Of a DNA stretch of 64,000 bases, positions 51,477 through 61,124 are shown piece by piece. The DNA is taken from the NCBI RefSeq assembly GCF_900637515.1, contig NZ_LR134375.1, forward strand, positions 1,261,952 through 1,325,951, read 5' to 3'. Origin of the DNA: Veillonella dispar. Lineage in GTDB: Bacteria > Bacillota > Negativicutes > Veillonellales > Veillonellaceae. The position numbers and the translations under genes are program-made. The notes beneath the pieces were generated by a model that was not told where the DNA came from, did no database searches, and saw nothing but the letters and a program-made list of their open reading frames with translations. How positions within the stretch are numbered: the stretch's first letter is position 1; every line of letters begins with the position of its first letter.

Positions 51477-52280
51477 TTATAATGTAAAACCAAATAGACG
51501 TGTCAAGAAATTGGACTTTTGACCTACCCAACTAGAAGGAACCGCTGGATAGAATGTGCGATCAGCTAAAAGATCGCGTTCATTGAGATGAATATTCGGC
51601 AACAAATCTTTTTTGTACGTACTATCTAATTTAGAAATAGCTTCTACGTATCCTTGATGTGCTTGTACATCACTTTCATTACAGTAACCAGTACCAAAGA
51701 AGTGAATTAGACCATTGCGATATAATTCAATAGCTCTGTGATAATTAGCATTGCTATGATTAAAGGAAGCCATATTACATTGAATTAGTATCCCTTTATC
51801 TACCCATTCCAACAATTGCTCTGGTTTAGTAAACAATTGACGATGTATCTCTACTTCACTAATGATAGGAACAATACCCATATTAAGCAAATCTAATAAC
51901 CATGCATTAATGTGATGGACTTTGCTATTTTCAGGAATGGACACTAACATAAAATGGCTATTTCCCAATAGATATTGATTGCGATGAGAAGCAATATATT
52001 CAATCATTTCATCACAAAGCAAAACTCGAGCACCACCATGAATAGTTACATCTACTTGTTGTTCCCCTACAGCAAGCTTCACATCATTCAATGTTGTTTC
52101 CATCTCATCCCATGTATTCATATCCATAGATACGGTTACATCAGGTGTACTAAAAATATCTGTAATACCTTGTTCAGCCAAGGATTTTATCATTTTTACT
52201 GATTCTGCCATTGTTTGTGGCCCTTGAGGCCCTAACACAGCTGGCAAAATGCAACCATGTAAGTCAACCACGCGATTCAT
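51477..52280 (-). CDS. CpsB/CapC-like PHP-fold protein with degenerate metal site
   Basis: 267 residues. It aligns through its length with CpsB-type manganese-dependent tyrosine phosphatases of capsule control: DLHGCILPAVLG near residue 6, AEQGITDIFSTPD near 35, TIHGGARVLLCDEM near 80, LLNMGIVPIISEVEIHRQ near 135, GILIQCNMASFNH near 160, and LIHFFGTGYCNESD near 190. Nearly all metal ligands are replaced: His-x-His is His-Gly-Cys, TPH is TPD, GAE is GAR, AHPER-type is SEVEI, and SDAH-type is TGYC. It is thus likely not an active phosphatase. Located near the polysaccharide locus. No membrane segment. Confidence 0.7.
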   Translation of the reverse strand: MNRVVDLHGCILPAVLGPQGPQTMAESVKMIKSLAEQGITDIFSTPDVTVSMDMNTWDEMETTLNDVKLAVGEQQVDVTIHGGARVLLCDEMIEYIASHRNQYLLGNSHFMLVSIPENSKVHHINAWLLDLLNMGIVPIISEVEIHRQLFTKPEQLLEWVDKGILIQCNMASFNHSNANYHRAIELYRNGLIHFFGTGYCNESDVQAHQGYVEAISKLDSTYKKDLLPNIHLNERDLLADRTFYPAVPSSWVGQKSNFLTRLFGFTL

Positions 52281-52482
52281 ATTCTTTCCCTTCTACTTAC
52301 GATAATCCCTTACAGAAATCGTTCTCTTTATAAAGTTCATGTTTATCTCATTTATTTTTCATTTTCTATTCATGATTATATCAAGGGAAAAGTGGCTTGT
52401 ACAGTGGTTTTTATATAAAAATAGATAAATTATAATATGTTCATTTAATATATTTTTTATATTTTCATGTTATCTTCATTAA

Positions 52483-52517
52483 AAATACCTCATAATCCCT
52501 AAGATTATGAGGTATTT
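52483..52517. terminator. Bidirectional terminator downstream of the VanZ gene
   Basis: A 15-bp perfect stem (52483-52497 with 52503-52517), 5-base loop, T-run on the minus strand. The gap 52281-52482 upstream of the CpsB-like gene shows only AT-rich sequence. Confidence 0.85.
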
Positions 52518-52543
52518 ATATATATTTGTATATTATTAACAAA

Positions 52544-52990
52544 TTAATTTTTAAATGTACTTCGTTTATACCTGATGTAATGAACTAGTTTCACTACTAG
52601 AATACCAATAACAACACCAACAGTATCAATCAAAATATCAGAAACCTGAGAGCTACGCCCTGGTGAGAACAATTGTATAAATTCATCAAGACTAGCTATC
52701 AACATTCCTAAACCTATAGTCTTAATTACGGTACCATATGTAATATATCGACGTAGAATCGTATATAAAACACCACCAAGAATTGTAAACTCTGTGAGAT
52801 GTGCTAATTTTCGAACAATCCTATTTAAGGTCCATATATTTCCATGAAAGCCTAATTTATTTGCTATAGGAGTCAAAGTCTCTGCAAAAAGCAAACTAAA
52901 TCCATCTGATGATCCACCATTCTGCATCGAATTATCCCATATAAAAAATACTATTAGCCCTAACAGGATATATAGTATCCAACGTTTCAT
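52544..52990 (-). CDS. VanZ-family membrane protein
   Basis: 148 residues with about four membrane spans, including the N-terminal ILYILLGLIVFFIWDNSMQN. VanZ traits: LAHLTEFTILGGVLYTIL near 65 and SLDEFIQLFSPGRSSQVSDI near 103, whose Asp/Glu-x-x-Gln-x-x-x-x-x-R pattern is the family hallmark. VanZ gives low-level glycopeptide resistance in enterococci, but most homologues have unknown envelope roles. It follows ugd by 36 bases and may be the last gene of the polysaccharide locus. AGGAGAG before the ATG. Confidence 0.85.
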   Translation of the reverse strand: MKRWILYILLGLIVFFIWDNSMQNGGSSDGFSLLFAETLTPIANKLGFHGNIWTLNRIVRKLAHLTEFTILGGVLYTILRRYITYGTVIKTIGLGMLIASLDEFIQLFSPGRSSQVSDILIDTVGVVIGILVVKLVHYIRYKRSTFKN

Positions 52991-53026
52991 ACTACTCTCC
53001 TAAACGCCACAATACATATACTTATA

Positions 53027-54193
53027 TTAATCGCGGTCAAAAATGTCTCTTGTGTAAACTTTATCCTTCACATCTTCTAAACTATTATCCCAACGGTTAG
53101 CTACTATGACATCACTAACACGTTTAAAGTCTTCAAAGTTACGAATCACAGGGGAATTAAAGAAGTCTTCTGCATCAAGAGTCGGTTCATAAACAACTAC
53201 TGCAATCCCCTTCGCTTTAATTCGTTTCATTACACCTTGAATTGCAGATGCTCTAAAGTTATCAGAGTTCATTTTCATAGTCAAGCGATAGATGCCAACA
53301 ATTTTTGGGTTCTTTCCTATAATAACATCTGCTATGTGATCCTTGCGAGTTCTATTAGCATCAACAATAGCAGAAATCAAATTTTGTGGAACATCATTAT
53401 AGTTAGCTAATAATTGCTTAGTATCTTTTGGTAAGCAATACCCTCCATAACCAAAGGATGGATTATTATAGAAGTCGCCTATACGAGGATCTAAACAAAC
53501 ACCATTAATAATCTGGCTTGTACTAAGACCTCGAACTTCGGCATAAGAATCTAACTCATTAAAGTAAGCAACGCGCAATGCTAAATACGTATTAGCAAAT
53601 AATTTAATAGCTTCTGCTTCCGTAGAATCCGTATACAATTGAGGCACATTTTCTTTGATGGCACCATCAGCTAATAGTTGACCAAAACAACGAGCCCTTT
53701 TAGAGTCTTCTCCTACCACTATACGAGAAGGATGTAAATTATCATATAAAGCTTTACCTTCACGTAAGAACTCTGGAGAGAACATCAAGTTCTCTGTATC
53801 GAATTCTTTACGCATTTGAGCTGTATACCCAACTGGTACTGTTGACTTGATAACCATAACAGCATCTGGATTGATATCTAATACTGTTTTGATAACTTGC
53901 TCTACAGAAGATGTGTCAAAAAAATTCTTTTGAGGATCATAATTAGTAGGGGTCGAAATAATAACATAATCAGCACCTGTAAAAGCCTCTACAGGATCTA
54001 AGGTAGCTTTAAAGTTTAATTTTTTAGTAGCCAAGTACTCTTGCAATTCTGCATCTACAATAGGTGACTCTTTGCGATTTAACATTTCTACCTTTTCAGG
54101 AATAATATCGAGGGCTACTACTTCATTATGTTGTGCTAATAAAACACCATTTGAAAGGCCTACATAGCCGGTCCCAGCAATTGCAATCTTCAT
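53027..54193 (-). CDS. ugd: UDP-glucose 6-dehydrogenase
   Basis: 388 residues. Oxidises UDP-glucose (or a related sugar) to UDP-glucuronate with NAD. NAD motif [20 protein letters not shown] at the start; catalytic Cys in [17 protein letters not shown] near 250; active-site lysine region [17 protein letters not shown] near 195. Immediately follows the epimerase gene with no gap (stop then ATG), which suggests that the two act in one path: UDP-Glc to UDP-GlcA to its epimer. The order of steps reads opposite to gene order. Confidence 0.93.
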   Translation of the reverse strand: MKIAIAGTGYVGLSNGVLLAQHNEVVALDIIPEKVEMLNRKESPIVDAELQEYLATKKLNFKATLDPVEAFTGADYVIISTPTNYDPQKNFFDTSSVEQVIKTVLDINPDAVMVIKSTVPVGYTAQMRKEFDTENLMFSPEFLREGKALYDNLHPSRIVVGEDSKRARCFGQLLADGAIKENVPQLYTDSTEAEAIKLFANTYLALRVAYFNELDSYAEVRGLSTSQIINGVCLDPRIGDFYNNPSFGYGGYCLPKDTKQLLANYNDVPQNLISAIVDANRTRKDHIADVIIGKNPKIVGIYRLTMKMNSDNFRASAIQGVMKRIKAKGIAVVVYEPTLDAEDFFNSPVIRNFEDFKRVSDVIVANRWDNSLEDVKDKVYTRDIFDRD

Positions 54194-55291
54194 TTATTTG
54201 CCCTCCGTCATATAAAACTCTTTATACCATATAGCAAATTTCCGTAACCCTTCACGTAAAGATGTATTTGGCTTGAATCCAAAATCTTCTTCTAGAGCAC
54301 TTGTGTCTGCATAGGTAACAGGTACGTCGCCTGGTTGCATCGCCACTAATTCTTTATGGTCTTCAAAATTATAATCCTCTGGTAATACGCCAGCTGCAAC
54401 TAATTCCTCTGAAAGAATACGCACAAAATCTAGAAGATTTTCAGGATGACTATTGCCAATATTATAAATAGCATACGGAGGAACTGGTAAACCATCGGCA
54501 CCGTTGCGACGTTCTGGAGCCGCACACATCACCTTAGATACGCCCTCTACTATATCATCGATATAGGTAAAGTCACGTTTACAGTTACCATAGTTAAAGA
54601 TTTTTATAGTGCCACCGCTCCGCAACGTGTTAGTAAAGCCAAAGTACGCCATATCCGGACGCCCCGCTGGACCGTACACAGTGAAGAAACGAAGCCCTGT
54701 ACTAGGTATGTTATATAACTTGGCATACGAATAAGCCAATAATTCATTCGATTTTTTAGTAGCTGCATACAGAGAAACTGGGTTATCTACTTTATGCTCT
54801 GTAGAGTATGGAATTTGTTTGTTCGCACCGTATACGGAGGAGGATGATGCATATACTAAATGCTCTACTCCACTTTCACCATTATCATAAGAATGACGAC
54901 AAGCCTCTAATATATTGTAGAAACCAATAATATTAGACTCGATATAAGCATCGGGGTTCGTAATAGAATAACGCACACCCGCCTGTGCTGCTAAGTTAAC
55001 AACAACACGTGGTTTATAAGTAGAGAAAATTTCTTCGATAAAGGCCTTATCTGCAATATTCCCTTTTTTAAATACCCACGCATTTTTATTATCTTTGCAC
55101 ATCTCATCAATTTGTTGCAATCGATAATCTTTTAAGGCCACGTCATAGTAATCATTAACAGAATCTATGCCGATAATTTGAGTTCCTTCTGCTTCAGATA
55201 ACAGGGACATAACAAGATTAGCCCCTACAAATCCAGCGGCTCCCGTTACTAGGATCACCGTGTTGTTTAAGTCTACATTTTTTGAAAGCAT
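54194..55291 (-). CDS. NAD-dependent nucleotide-sugar epimerase, UDP-glucuronate 4-epimerase type
   Basis: 365 residues from the ATG at 55291, which has AAAGGAG 6 bases upstream. Extended SDR fold: TGAAGFVGANLVMSLLSEA near 15, YASSSSVYGANKQIPY near 142 and YAATKKSNE near 172 (Ser/Tyr/Lys triad). A C-terminal substrate domain has RDFTYIDDIVEGV near 230. Pairing with ugd makes UDP-glucuronate 4-epimerase (to UDP-galacturonate) the best guess. Confidence 0.88.
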   Translation of the reverse strand: MLSKNVDLNNTVILVTGAAGFVGANLVMSLLSEAEGTQIIGIDSVNDYYDVALKDYRLQQIDEMCKDNKNAWVFKKGNIADKAFIEEIFSTYKPRVVVNLAAQAGVRYSITNPDAYIESNIIGFYNILEACRHSYDNGESGVEHLVYASSSSVYGANKQIPYSTEHKVDNPVSLYAATKKSNELLAYSYAKLYNIPSTGLRFFTVYGPAGRPDMAYFGFTNTLRSGGTIKIFNYGNCKRDFTYIDDIVEGVSKVMCAAPERRNGADGLPVPPYAIYNIGNSHPENLLDFVRILSEELVAAGVLPEDYNFEDHKELVAMQPGDVPVTYADTSALEEDFGFKPNTSLREGLRKFAIWYKEFYMTEGK

Positions 55292-55317
55292 ATGTACTCC
55301 TTTCATAGTTCTGTTAA

Positions 55318-56769
55318 TTATGATCGTCTTACTTTACTTAATAATTTATCAACGCCAGAAGTGATAATAGTGCGCTCAGATGGTATGAGATATAAGATAA
55401 CCACATACAATACAACGCATAAAATCATACAAGCTATAGTCCACCATACCGCATCATATAAATGTAAAATACTATATGCAAGAGCACCAACAATAGATGC
55501 AGTAATTAGATATACACCTATATTAGTAATCACCCGAAGGGCACTTATATGTATAAATAATGCTAAGAAAATCATGGCAACCATTAACATTTCCATGCGT
55601 ACTATTGAACGAGCATAGACAAATGTACTAAAGTCATACTGAATACAAATATAAATGACCGGTATTAATACAACTAAATGTAATATTTGAGTCCAGAATG
55701 ATAAATTAGGAACTCCTTTTGCACGGAATACTTCAGAAATCAAATTCGCTGTTACTGTCATAATAGCGGAACTCAAGGCCCAAGATCCCAATACAATACC
55801 TGCTAACTTCCATTGTGGTCCCAATAAGAGATCAACAACAAAGTCTTGGAATACAAACAAGCCTATCCCTATAGGTACTAAAAAAAGAGCCATATAGCGT
55901 TGGAAGGTAAAGAATGTATTGGAAAATGCCTGTTCATCCTGTTGAACTCGACTTAAAGCGGCAAATAATACAGGCGCTAAAGATGAAGTAGCCATAGCCA
56001 TGACAGTTGTAACAATAGCCATAGGCATTTTATAGATCCCTAAATAATAGGCATCCAAAAAGCGACTAATAATGAAGGTATCCACCCATGCAGTAAGCCA
56101 AATAGAAAATGCTTCAGCCAATGACCATGCACTATAACTAAACATGTTCATAAAGACTCTAGAACTAAAGAAGAGATGGATTTGATTTTTCCTACTCTTC
56201 AATAAGGCCAAAGCCGTAAATAACTGAGCCCCTAACATACCAGCGATTAAAGACCAATAGTCATATCCCATGAGCGCCATAGGTATGGATATCAATATAG
56301 GAGTCAGAATTGTGATGAGCCGAATGTTAAGAAGAAACTTAAAGTTAAAGTCCCGTCTATACAATGCCATTTGTACACTACTGAAAGCAGAGAGCGGAAT
56401 CATGGCCCCCATTATGGCCAACGGTATGCCTAAGCCATCATTTCCAACTAATACGGCCAGTTCATCACGACCGACTATAATAGCCCCCCACAAGAGTAAA
56501 GAAAGAACTAAGTTAGCAATAAAAGCTACATCTGTAGCCTCCTGTTTTTCTTTATCACTTTGAAACTCATGCTGTACAAGAAATTTTTGGAATCCCGCAT
56601 CAGCTAGCATTTCTGCAAAGGATATAACCATCATAATTGTTGCCAATATCCCAAATGCCGTAGGTGCTAGCATATGGGCCAATATTATATTTGTTAGTGG
56701 TGTAATAAGCTTTGCTAAAACCTCTGTTATGACAGACCATTTAGCAGCAGCTACTATTTTTGTATCCAT
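55318..56769 (-). CDS. Polysaccharide flippase (Wzx/PST family)
   Basis: 483 residues with about twelve to fourteen membrane spans. MOP-superfamily pattern: AAAKWSVITEVLAKLITPLT at the start, PTAFGILATIMMVISFAEML near 35, and AFSSVQMALYRRDFNFKFLL near 120. Expected to move lipid-linked repeat units across the cytoplasmic membrane. Starts at a TAATG junction with the CapA-like gene. Together with the Wzy-like protein it implies the Wzx/Wzy pathway. Confidence 0.85.
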   Translation of the reverse strand: MDTKIVAAAKWSVITEVLAKLITPLTNIILAHMLAPTAFGILATIMMVISFAEMLADAGFQKFLVQHEFQSDKEKQEATDVAFIANLVLSLLLWGAIIVGRDELAVLVGNDGLGIPLAIMGAMIPLSAFSSVQMALYRRDFNFKFLLNIRLITILTPILISIPMALMGYDYWSLIAGMLGAQLFTALALLKSRKNQIHLFFSSRVFMNMFSYSAWSLAEAFSIWLTAWVDTFIISRFLDAYYLGIYKMPMAIVTTVMAMATSSLAPVLFAALSRVQQDEQAFSNTFFTFQRYMALFLVPIGIGLFVFQDFVVDLLLGPQWKLAGIVLGSWALSSAIMTVTANLISEVFRAKGVPNLSFWTQILHLVVLIPVIYICIQYDFSTFVYARSIVRMEMLMVAMIFLALFIHISALRVITNIGVYLITASIVGALAYSILHLYDAVWWTIACMILCVVLYVVILYLIPSERTIITSGVDKLLSKVRRS

Positions 56770-57932
56770 TATTTTTTATTGATATTCTTAATGCCCCGCA
56801 AGAATAATTCATGGTGAGCTTCACATTCCAAGTAATTTTGAATTGCTAAATAACTTGTTTTTCCTAAAATAAGTTGTATTAATTTTCGTCCAAATAATCC
56901 ATTTATTGCACGAATGATAAAAGATCTACCTAAAAATTCACGCAAATATCGCTTTACATGAGTATCAGCAAAATCCTTATATGCTTGAGCAACAAAATGA
57001 GCATCTCTAATGTTTTCACTTCGCTTTTTATATTCCGTCAATGTTTCCATGGCTTCCGATTCAGTAGCCAAACGGGTGCCCCTTTCGGTACCACGAATTG
57101 GCACTTCAGATACAATAAAACTATCCTTTGTAGCCTCTACACTGATTAATAAGGAATCTTTTACAAACTCCTTATGATGTATATAGGATTCGGAGTTAAA
57201 GATAAAGTTACCTTGGCCATAAATAATAGTCCCCTTACCATAGTCCTCACGAGAACCTATACAATGACTATGTTGGCAAATTACAAGATCTGCCCCTTTA
57301 TCAACAAATTTTCTGCAATATCTTTGTAACATTGGCGATGGATAGCGATAAAACTCCTTCCCACCATGATATAGGACGATAACATAATCACAAGTTTTTT
57401 TTAAAGCTTCTACATCATCGAAGCTCTCTAATACATCAAATGGATTAGCCCCCATTGTATGACAAGAAGCAACGGTAAACTCATGTTCTGCACATAAGTA
57501 AAATCCTATACGTATACCTTCTTTTTCAAAGATAAATGGCTTTTTAGCTTCCTTTACATTGGCACCAGCACCTGCATTTTTAATATCATGCTTTTTTAAT
57601 AACTCCAATGTAGTAGTTAAGCCTTCCACACCATGGTCTAAGGAGTGATTATTAGCCAGTGTTAAAAATATAGGTTCTAAAGCCTTATAACCGTATATTG
57701 TTTTCGTAGGCGACTTTAAATTATTACCAAATTTATCAATCGGTGTAGATGCATCAGTTAAGGGTACCTCTAGATTAAACACATTTAAATCAGATTGCTT
57801 AAAGAGTCCTAATAATTCTTTACCAACTAAAGCTTCTATATTACCAGTTTCAAATAATACTCTATTTATATCCGTAGGAACAAAATCAGCTCCGATGTAC
57901 AGTTTCAAGGTGTAACCACTCTCCCAATTCAT
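56769..57932 (-). CDS. CapA-family (poly-gamma-glutamate capsule-type) metallophosphatase-like protein
   Basis: 387 residues from the ATG at 57932; a TTG at 57908 giving LKLYIGADFVPTD is an equally plausible start. PGA_cap fold: NVFNLEVPLTDASTPI near 50, LTLANNHSLDHGVEGLTTTL near 90, VIVLYHGGKEFYRYPSPM near 185 and LVICQHSHCIGSREDYGKG near 215, matching the calcineurin-like metal-binding residues. No signal peptide, so the protein appears cytoplasmic, unlike many CapA proteins. The C-terminal about 90 residues are helical. Overlaps the ATP-grasp gene by 47 bases. Role in decorating or trimming the polymer is unknown. Confidence 0.78.
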   Translation of the reverse strand: MNWESGYTLKLYIGADFVPTDINRVLFETGNIEALVGKELLGLFKQSDLNVFNLEVPLTDASTPIDKFGNNLKSPTKTIYGYKALEPIFLTLANNHSLDHGVEGLTTTLELLKKHDIKNAGAGANVKEAKKPFIFEKEGIRIGFYLCAEHEFTVASCHTMGANPFDVLESFDDVEALKKTCDYVIVLYHGGKEFYRYPSPMLQRYCRKFVDKGADLVICQHSHCIGSREDYGKGTIIYGQGNFIFNSESYIHHKEFVKDSLLISVEATKDSFIVSEVPIRGTERGTRLATESEAMETLTEYKKRSENIRDAHFVAQAYKDFADTHVKRYLREFLGRSFIIRAINGLFGRKLIQLILGKTSYLAIQNYLECEAHHELFLRGIKNINKK

Positions 57933-58818
57933 AATCTTTTGATATAGGACGAAACTGTTCTAATCCCGCACCAGGGAAGAACGTTAACTCTCCAATATAC
58001 AGTCGTCTCTTTATTTCATAGAAATCAACACGTAAAAACGGACAGTCTTTACTAAGTTCTGTAGCAAGTCTTAACATCTCATCATATGTTTCAGGTCTCG
58101 GGAACTCTGTTGGCAACGGTGGATAATGGCCAAAATGAATGCCCATAGGTTTCCAATCGATATCGTAAAAATTCATACGCGTTCCAGTTTTAGAAAAACG
58201 GTCAGAACAAACTACTGTCATCTTTGGTTCACCGTGGAAACAATACATCTTATAATCTAAGATTTCATTGCTACCTAATTCAGATAAGTATTCCTCTGCG
58301 ATAATCCGACGAGGAACCTCCTTATAAGGCCACTCTCTGGCTATACGCGAATAATCCCGTTGTAAGGATGCACTTAATTTAGCTTTAGCAGCTTCTCGAT
58401 CAAGGGATGACTTATCTTTACAAATAACGATGCCCCCACTATCATGTGTACATTTCAAAACAAATTGATTAGGTAATGCATCAAAGTCTATATCCTCTAC
58501 AGAATCCCAAACAGCAAGTGTGCGAATTATATATTGTTCACCCACCCGTTGAGCAATAAAGTTCTTAGCTTCATGTTTATCAACCATTACAGTTTGTATA
58601 GGGTCTCTGTAATTAACCTTTAGCCATTGTAACTTTTCGCTAAAAGTTTTAGGATTCTCTAAATCTAGAGGATAGCCCATGTATTTTGGGAATACTTTCT
58701 TTAAAAACTCTTCATCAGATAAAGAATCATAATAACCTAATTTGATTAATACTCTTGTGCGATAGTAAGGTTTTGTTAAAAAGGACATGCCAACTTTACA
58801 TAACTTGCTGAGCTTCAT
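57886..58818 (-). CDS. TupA-like ATP-grasp protein of polysaccharide loci
   Basis: 310 residues. The family signature is YPLDLENPKTFSEKLQWLKV near 50, VDKHEAKNFIAQRVGEQYII near 78, QFVLKCTHDSGGIVICKDKS near 118 (ATP-grasp loop), and DFYEIKRRLYIGELTFFPGA near 265. TupA-like ATP-grasp enzymes occur in capsule and teichuronopeptide gene sets and are thought to ligate amino acids or glycerate-like groups to sugars. Overlaps the Wzy-like gene by 23 bases at its start. Confidence 0.82.
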   Translation of the reverse strand: MKLSKLCKVGMSFLTKPYYRTRVLIKLGYYDSLSDEEFLKKVFPKYMGYPLDLENPKTFSEKLQWLKVNYRDPIQTVMVDKHEAKNFIAQRVGEQYIIRTLAVWDSVEDIDFDALPNQFVLKCTHDSGGIVICKDKSSLDREAAKAKLSASLQRDYSRIAREWPYKEVPRRIIAEEYLSELGSNEILDYKMYCFHGEPKMTVVCSDRFSKTGTRMNFYDIDWKPMGIHFGHYPPLPTEFPRPETYDEMLRLATELSKDCPFLRVDFYEIKRRLYIGELTFFPGAGLEQFRPISKDYELGEWLHLETVHRS

Positions 58819-60037
58819 TTTTACGTCCTTTCCGGATCAATTGCATCTCTAAATAAAACATCATCATATAAAAATATGTACTCTTACTTTCATAAGACAC
58901 CATCCCCATATCCATGACGATTTGAGAAAGGAATAAAATGAGCACCATTACATATTCATTGCTATGAAAATTTCGATAGCGAATTAAGTTATAAGCTATA
59001 TACACATACATTGAGTAATACGCCAATAAGCCGATTATCCCTGTACCCGCTAATAGTTCAATATAATTATTATGTAAATAATAATTCTCTTTACCATATA
59101 AAAAATAGGTAAGTACAGATGGATTATTAACCCCCACCCCAGTCATGGGCGATTGATAAAATAAATCCCACCCTATATCAACCAAGGCTAAACGAATAAT
59201 AGTAGATGAATCACCACCAGTACCGGAGAAAGCATCCACCATACTCGACATACGATCCAGAACCTCTGAAAACATAGGTAATTGTAGAACTGCAATACCA
59301 ATGATGGTAAGAGCTAACAATGACCCAATAATCTTAGCAATAGAATTTACTACATTGGCACTACGTAAACTTTTAAATACAAATAGTAATACTGTACCAA
59401 CAACAACAAATACTAAAGCTTTACGACTACCAGTAGCTGCTAGAATCCCCAATGTAGGTAAGGCTATAATATTCCACCAACGAGGTCGATCGTATAACAT
59501 GTAATACAATGTCATAACGATAGCATTGGCACCTAATAAACCTACAGTATTCGCATTTAATGCATCATTTGCAATTCGTGCGGAAGATGACAAAACCGTA
59601 ATAAAGTAATCTAAGCCATAGAAATATACCGTGTAAAAACAAACTATATAACCGGTCCACATACCAATTTTTAGTAATGTGTCCACCGATGTTTTATCTT
59701 GATAACACATGTATAAAATGATAAGCATAAAGAATATCTTGACGATATCAAAACTTCGACTGAGTGCTACAGATGGCTCAATAGCATTAATAGTACTCAG
59801 ATAACAGGCTCCAATAAAGAGCAGCATATAACCATGCATCCAGGTAAGCCTAAATTTTATAACTCCCTGCTCTCGTATGAGATAAAAAATAATAAGTCCA
59901 AATAGGCATACAAATAATACATAGGCACCATAATTCGCATCGCCAAGGGCAAAGGAAATGGTCAACGACAACACTAAAAATATTAGAGTTATGAACCATA
60001 TCATGCGGTCAGCAATAGCCGTAATATTTAACTTCAA
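58796..60037 (-). CDS. O-antigen polymerase/ligase-type membrane protein (Wzy/WaaL-like)
   Basis: 413 residues, mostly hydrophobic, with about ten to twelve membrane spans. The family pattern sits near 275-320: DIGWDLFYQSPMTGVGVNNP, then YYLHNNYIELLAGTGIIGLL with the conserved His. It would polymerise repeat units or ligate the polymer to lipid A. The sequence does not decide between these. Upstream gene is the GT4 transferase, 19 bases before. Confidence 0.82.
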   Translation of the reverse strand: MKLNITAIADRMIWFITLIFLVLSLTISFALGDANYGAYVLFVCLFGLIIFYLIREQGVIKFRLTWMHGYMLLFIGACYLSTINAIEPSVALSRSFDIVKIFFMLIILYMCYQDKTSVDTLLKIGMWTGYIVCFYTVYFYGLDYFITVLSSSARIANDALNANTVGLLGANAIVMTLYYMLYDRPRWWNIIALPTLGILAATGSRKALVFVVVGTVLLFVFKSLRSANVVNSIAKIIGSLLALTIIGIAVLQLPMFSEVLDRMSSMVDAFSGTGGDSSTIIRLALVDIGWDLFYQSPMTGVGVNNPSVLTYFLYGKENYYLHNNYIELLAGTGIIGLLAYYSMYVYIAYNLIRYRNFHSNEYVMVLILFLSQIVMDMGMVSYESKSTYFYMMMFYLEMQLIRKGRKNEAQQVM

Positions 60038-60056
60038 TGGTTCTCCTCCTTACAAC

Positions 60057-61124
60057 TCATAAAACATCTAACCAACGTTTAGCAATTTTACATAGTGGGA
60101 ATTTATCACGAACCTTGATAGCTTCCTGTGAAAGTTTTGCTGCTAGTGCAGGGTCTTTCAGAATACTACGCATAGCTTCATACATGGCCTTTGTATCTCC
60201 TACAGGTACCAAGATTCCATTTTCTCCACTATTTATTACCATACGAGCACCACCTACTGGACAGTCTGTAACTACAGCAGGCAAGCCCATGCCAAGTGCT
60301 TCTAACATAGAGTTTGAAATACCTTCAAAATCAGATGATGAAACATACATAGAACAAGGTGCAACCTTCTCTAAAATATTACTAGCAAAGCCAGGTAATA
60401 AAATACGATTTTCTAAATTGAGCGCTTTAATTTGAGCACGTAGTTCATCCTCTAAAACACCTTGGCCATAAATAACAAGTTTATACTCTGGAAACTCATC
60501 TGCCAGCATACTAAAAGCATTAATCATCATAGGCAAATTCTTTTGAGGATGTAATCGACAAGCCGTAACAATTGTCTTCTCACGTTCCCCTTCTATTGGT
60601 GGTGGCAGTTTACCATTAATAGGATTTGGAATGATAACACCACGCTTTTGTACAGATTCAGGGAAATATGAACGAGCATCCTCAGTTTGGAATACTAACG
60701 CATCAGCAAAGCGAAAGGCAAAATTACGCAACGCTTGTTGATGCCAACCAATAGGCACCTTACGCGGATTATTTCGCTCCGAAAAGACGATGCGATTCTT
60801 CACAAACCAAGAGCTAATGGCGAGAATAAAGCTCGATGCCGACAAAAACGATAAGCATGTTGCGTTAGGTCTTGTCTTCAAAATCTTGATCAGCTCTTTA
60901 ATTTCCTGAATAAAGCGAATTACTTTATTAGAGCTTGTAGTATGAATTTGAATTTGTTCAATACCTTCCTCTAAAGCATATTCATTACCATAACGATTAG
61001 GGCTTGTTTGGATAACCGTAATATGGTGACCATCATGCACCCACTGACGAGCTAACTCTGTTAAAATACGTTCAGCTCCATCATTACCGAGGGAGATGGT
61101 AACAATAATTATTTCCTTTTTCAT
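60057..61124 (-). CDS. Family GT4 glycosyltransferase
   Basis: 355 residues, GT-B fold. N-terminal SLGNDGAERILTELARQW matches the Gly-rich acceptor loop; the donor-site block is YVSSSDFEGISNSMLEALGMG near 270, carrying the E-x7-E pair, then PAVVTDCPVGGARMVI. Adds a sugar to the lipid-linked repeat unit. ATG overlaps the previous gene's stop by 4 bases (ATGA). Sugar unknown. Confidence 0.88.
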   Translation of the reverse strand: MKKEIIIVTISLGNDGAERILTELARQWVHDGHHITVIQTSPNRYGNEYALEEGIEQIQIHTTSSNKVIRFIQEIKELIKILKTRPNATCLSFLSASSFILAISSWFVKNRIVFSERNNPRKVPIGWHQQALRNFAFRFADALVFQTEDARSYFPESVQKRGVIIPNPINGKLPPPIEGEREKTIVTACRLHPQKNLPMMINAFSMLADEFPEYKLVIYGQGVLEDELRAQIKALNLENRILLPGFASNILEKVAPCSMYVSSSDFEGISNSMLEALGMGLPAVVTDCPVGGARMVINSGENGILVPVGDTKAMYEAMRSILKDPALAAKLSQEAIKVRDKFPLCKIAKRWLDVL

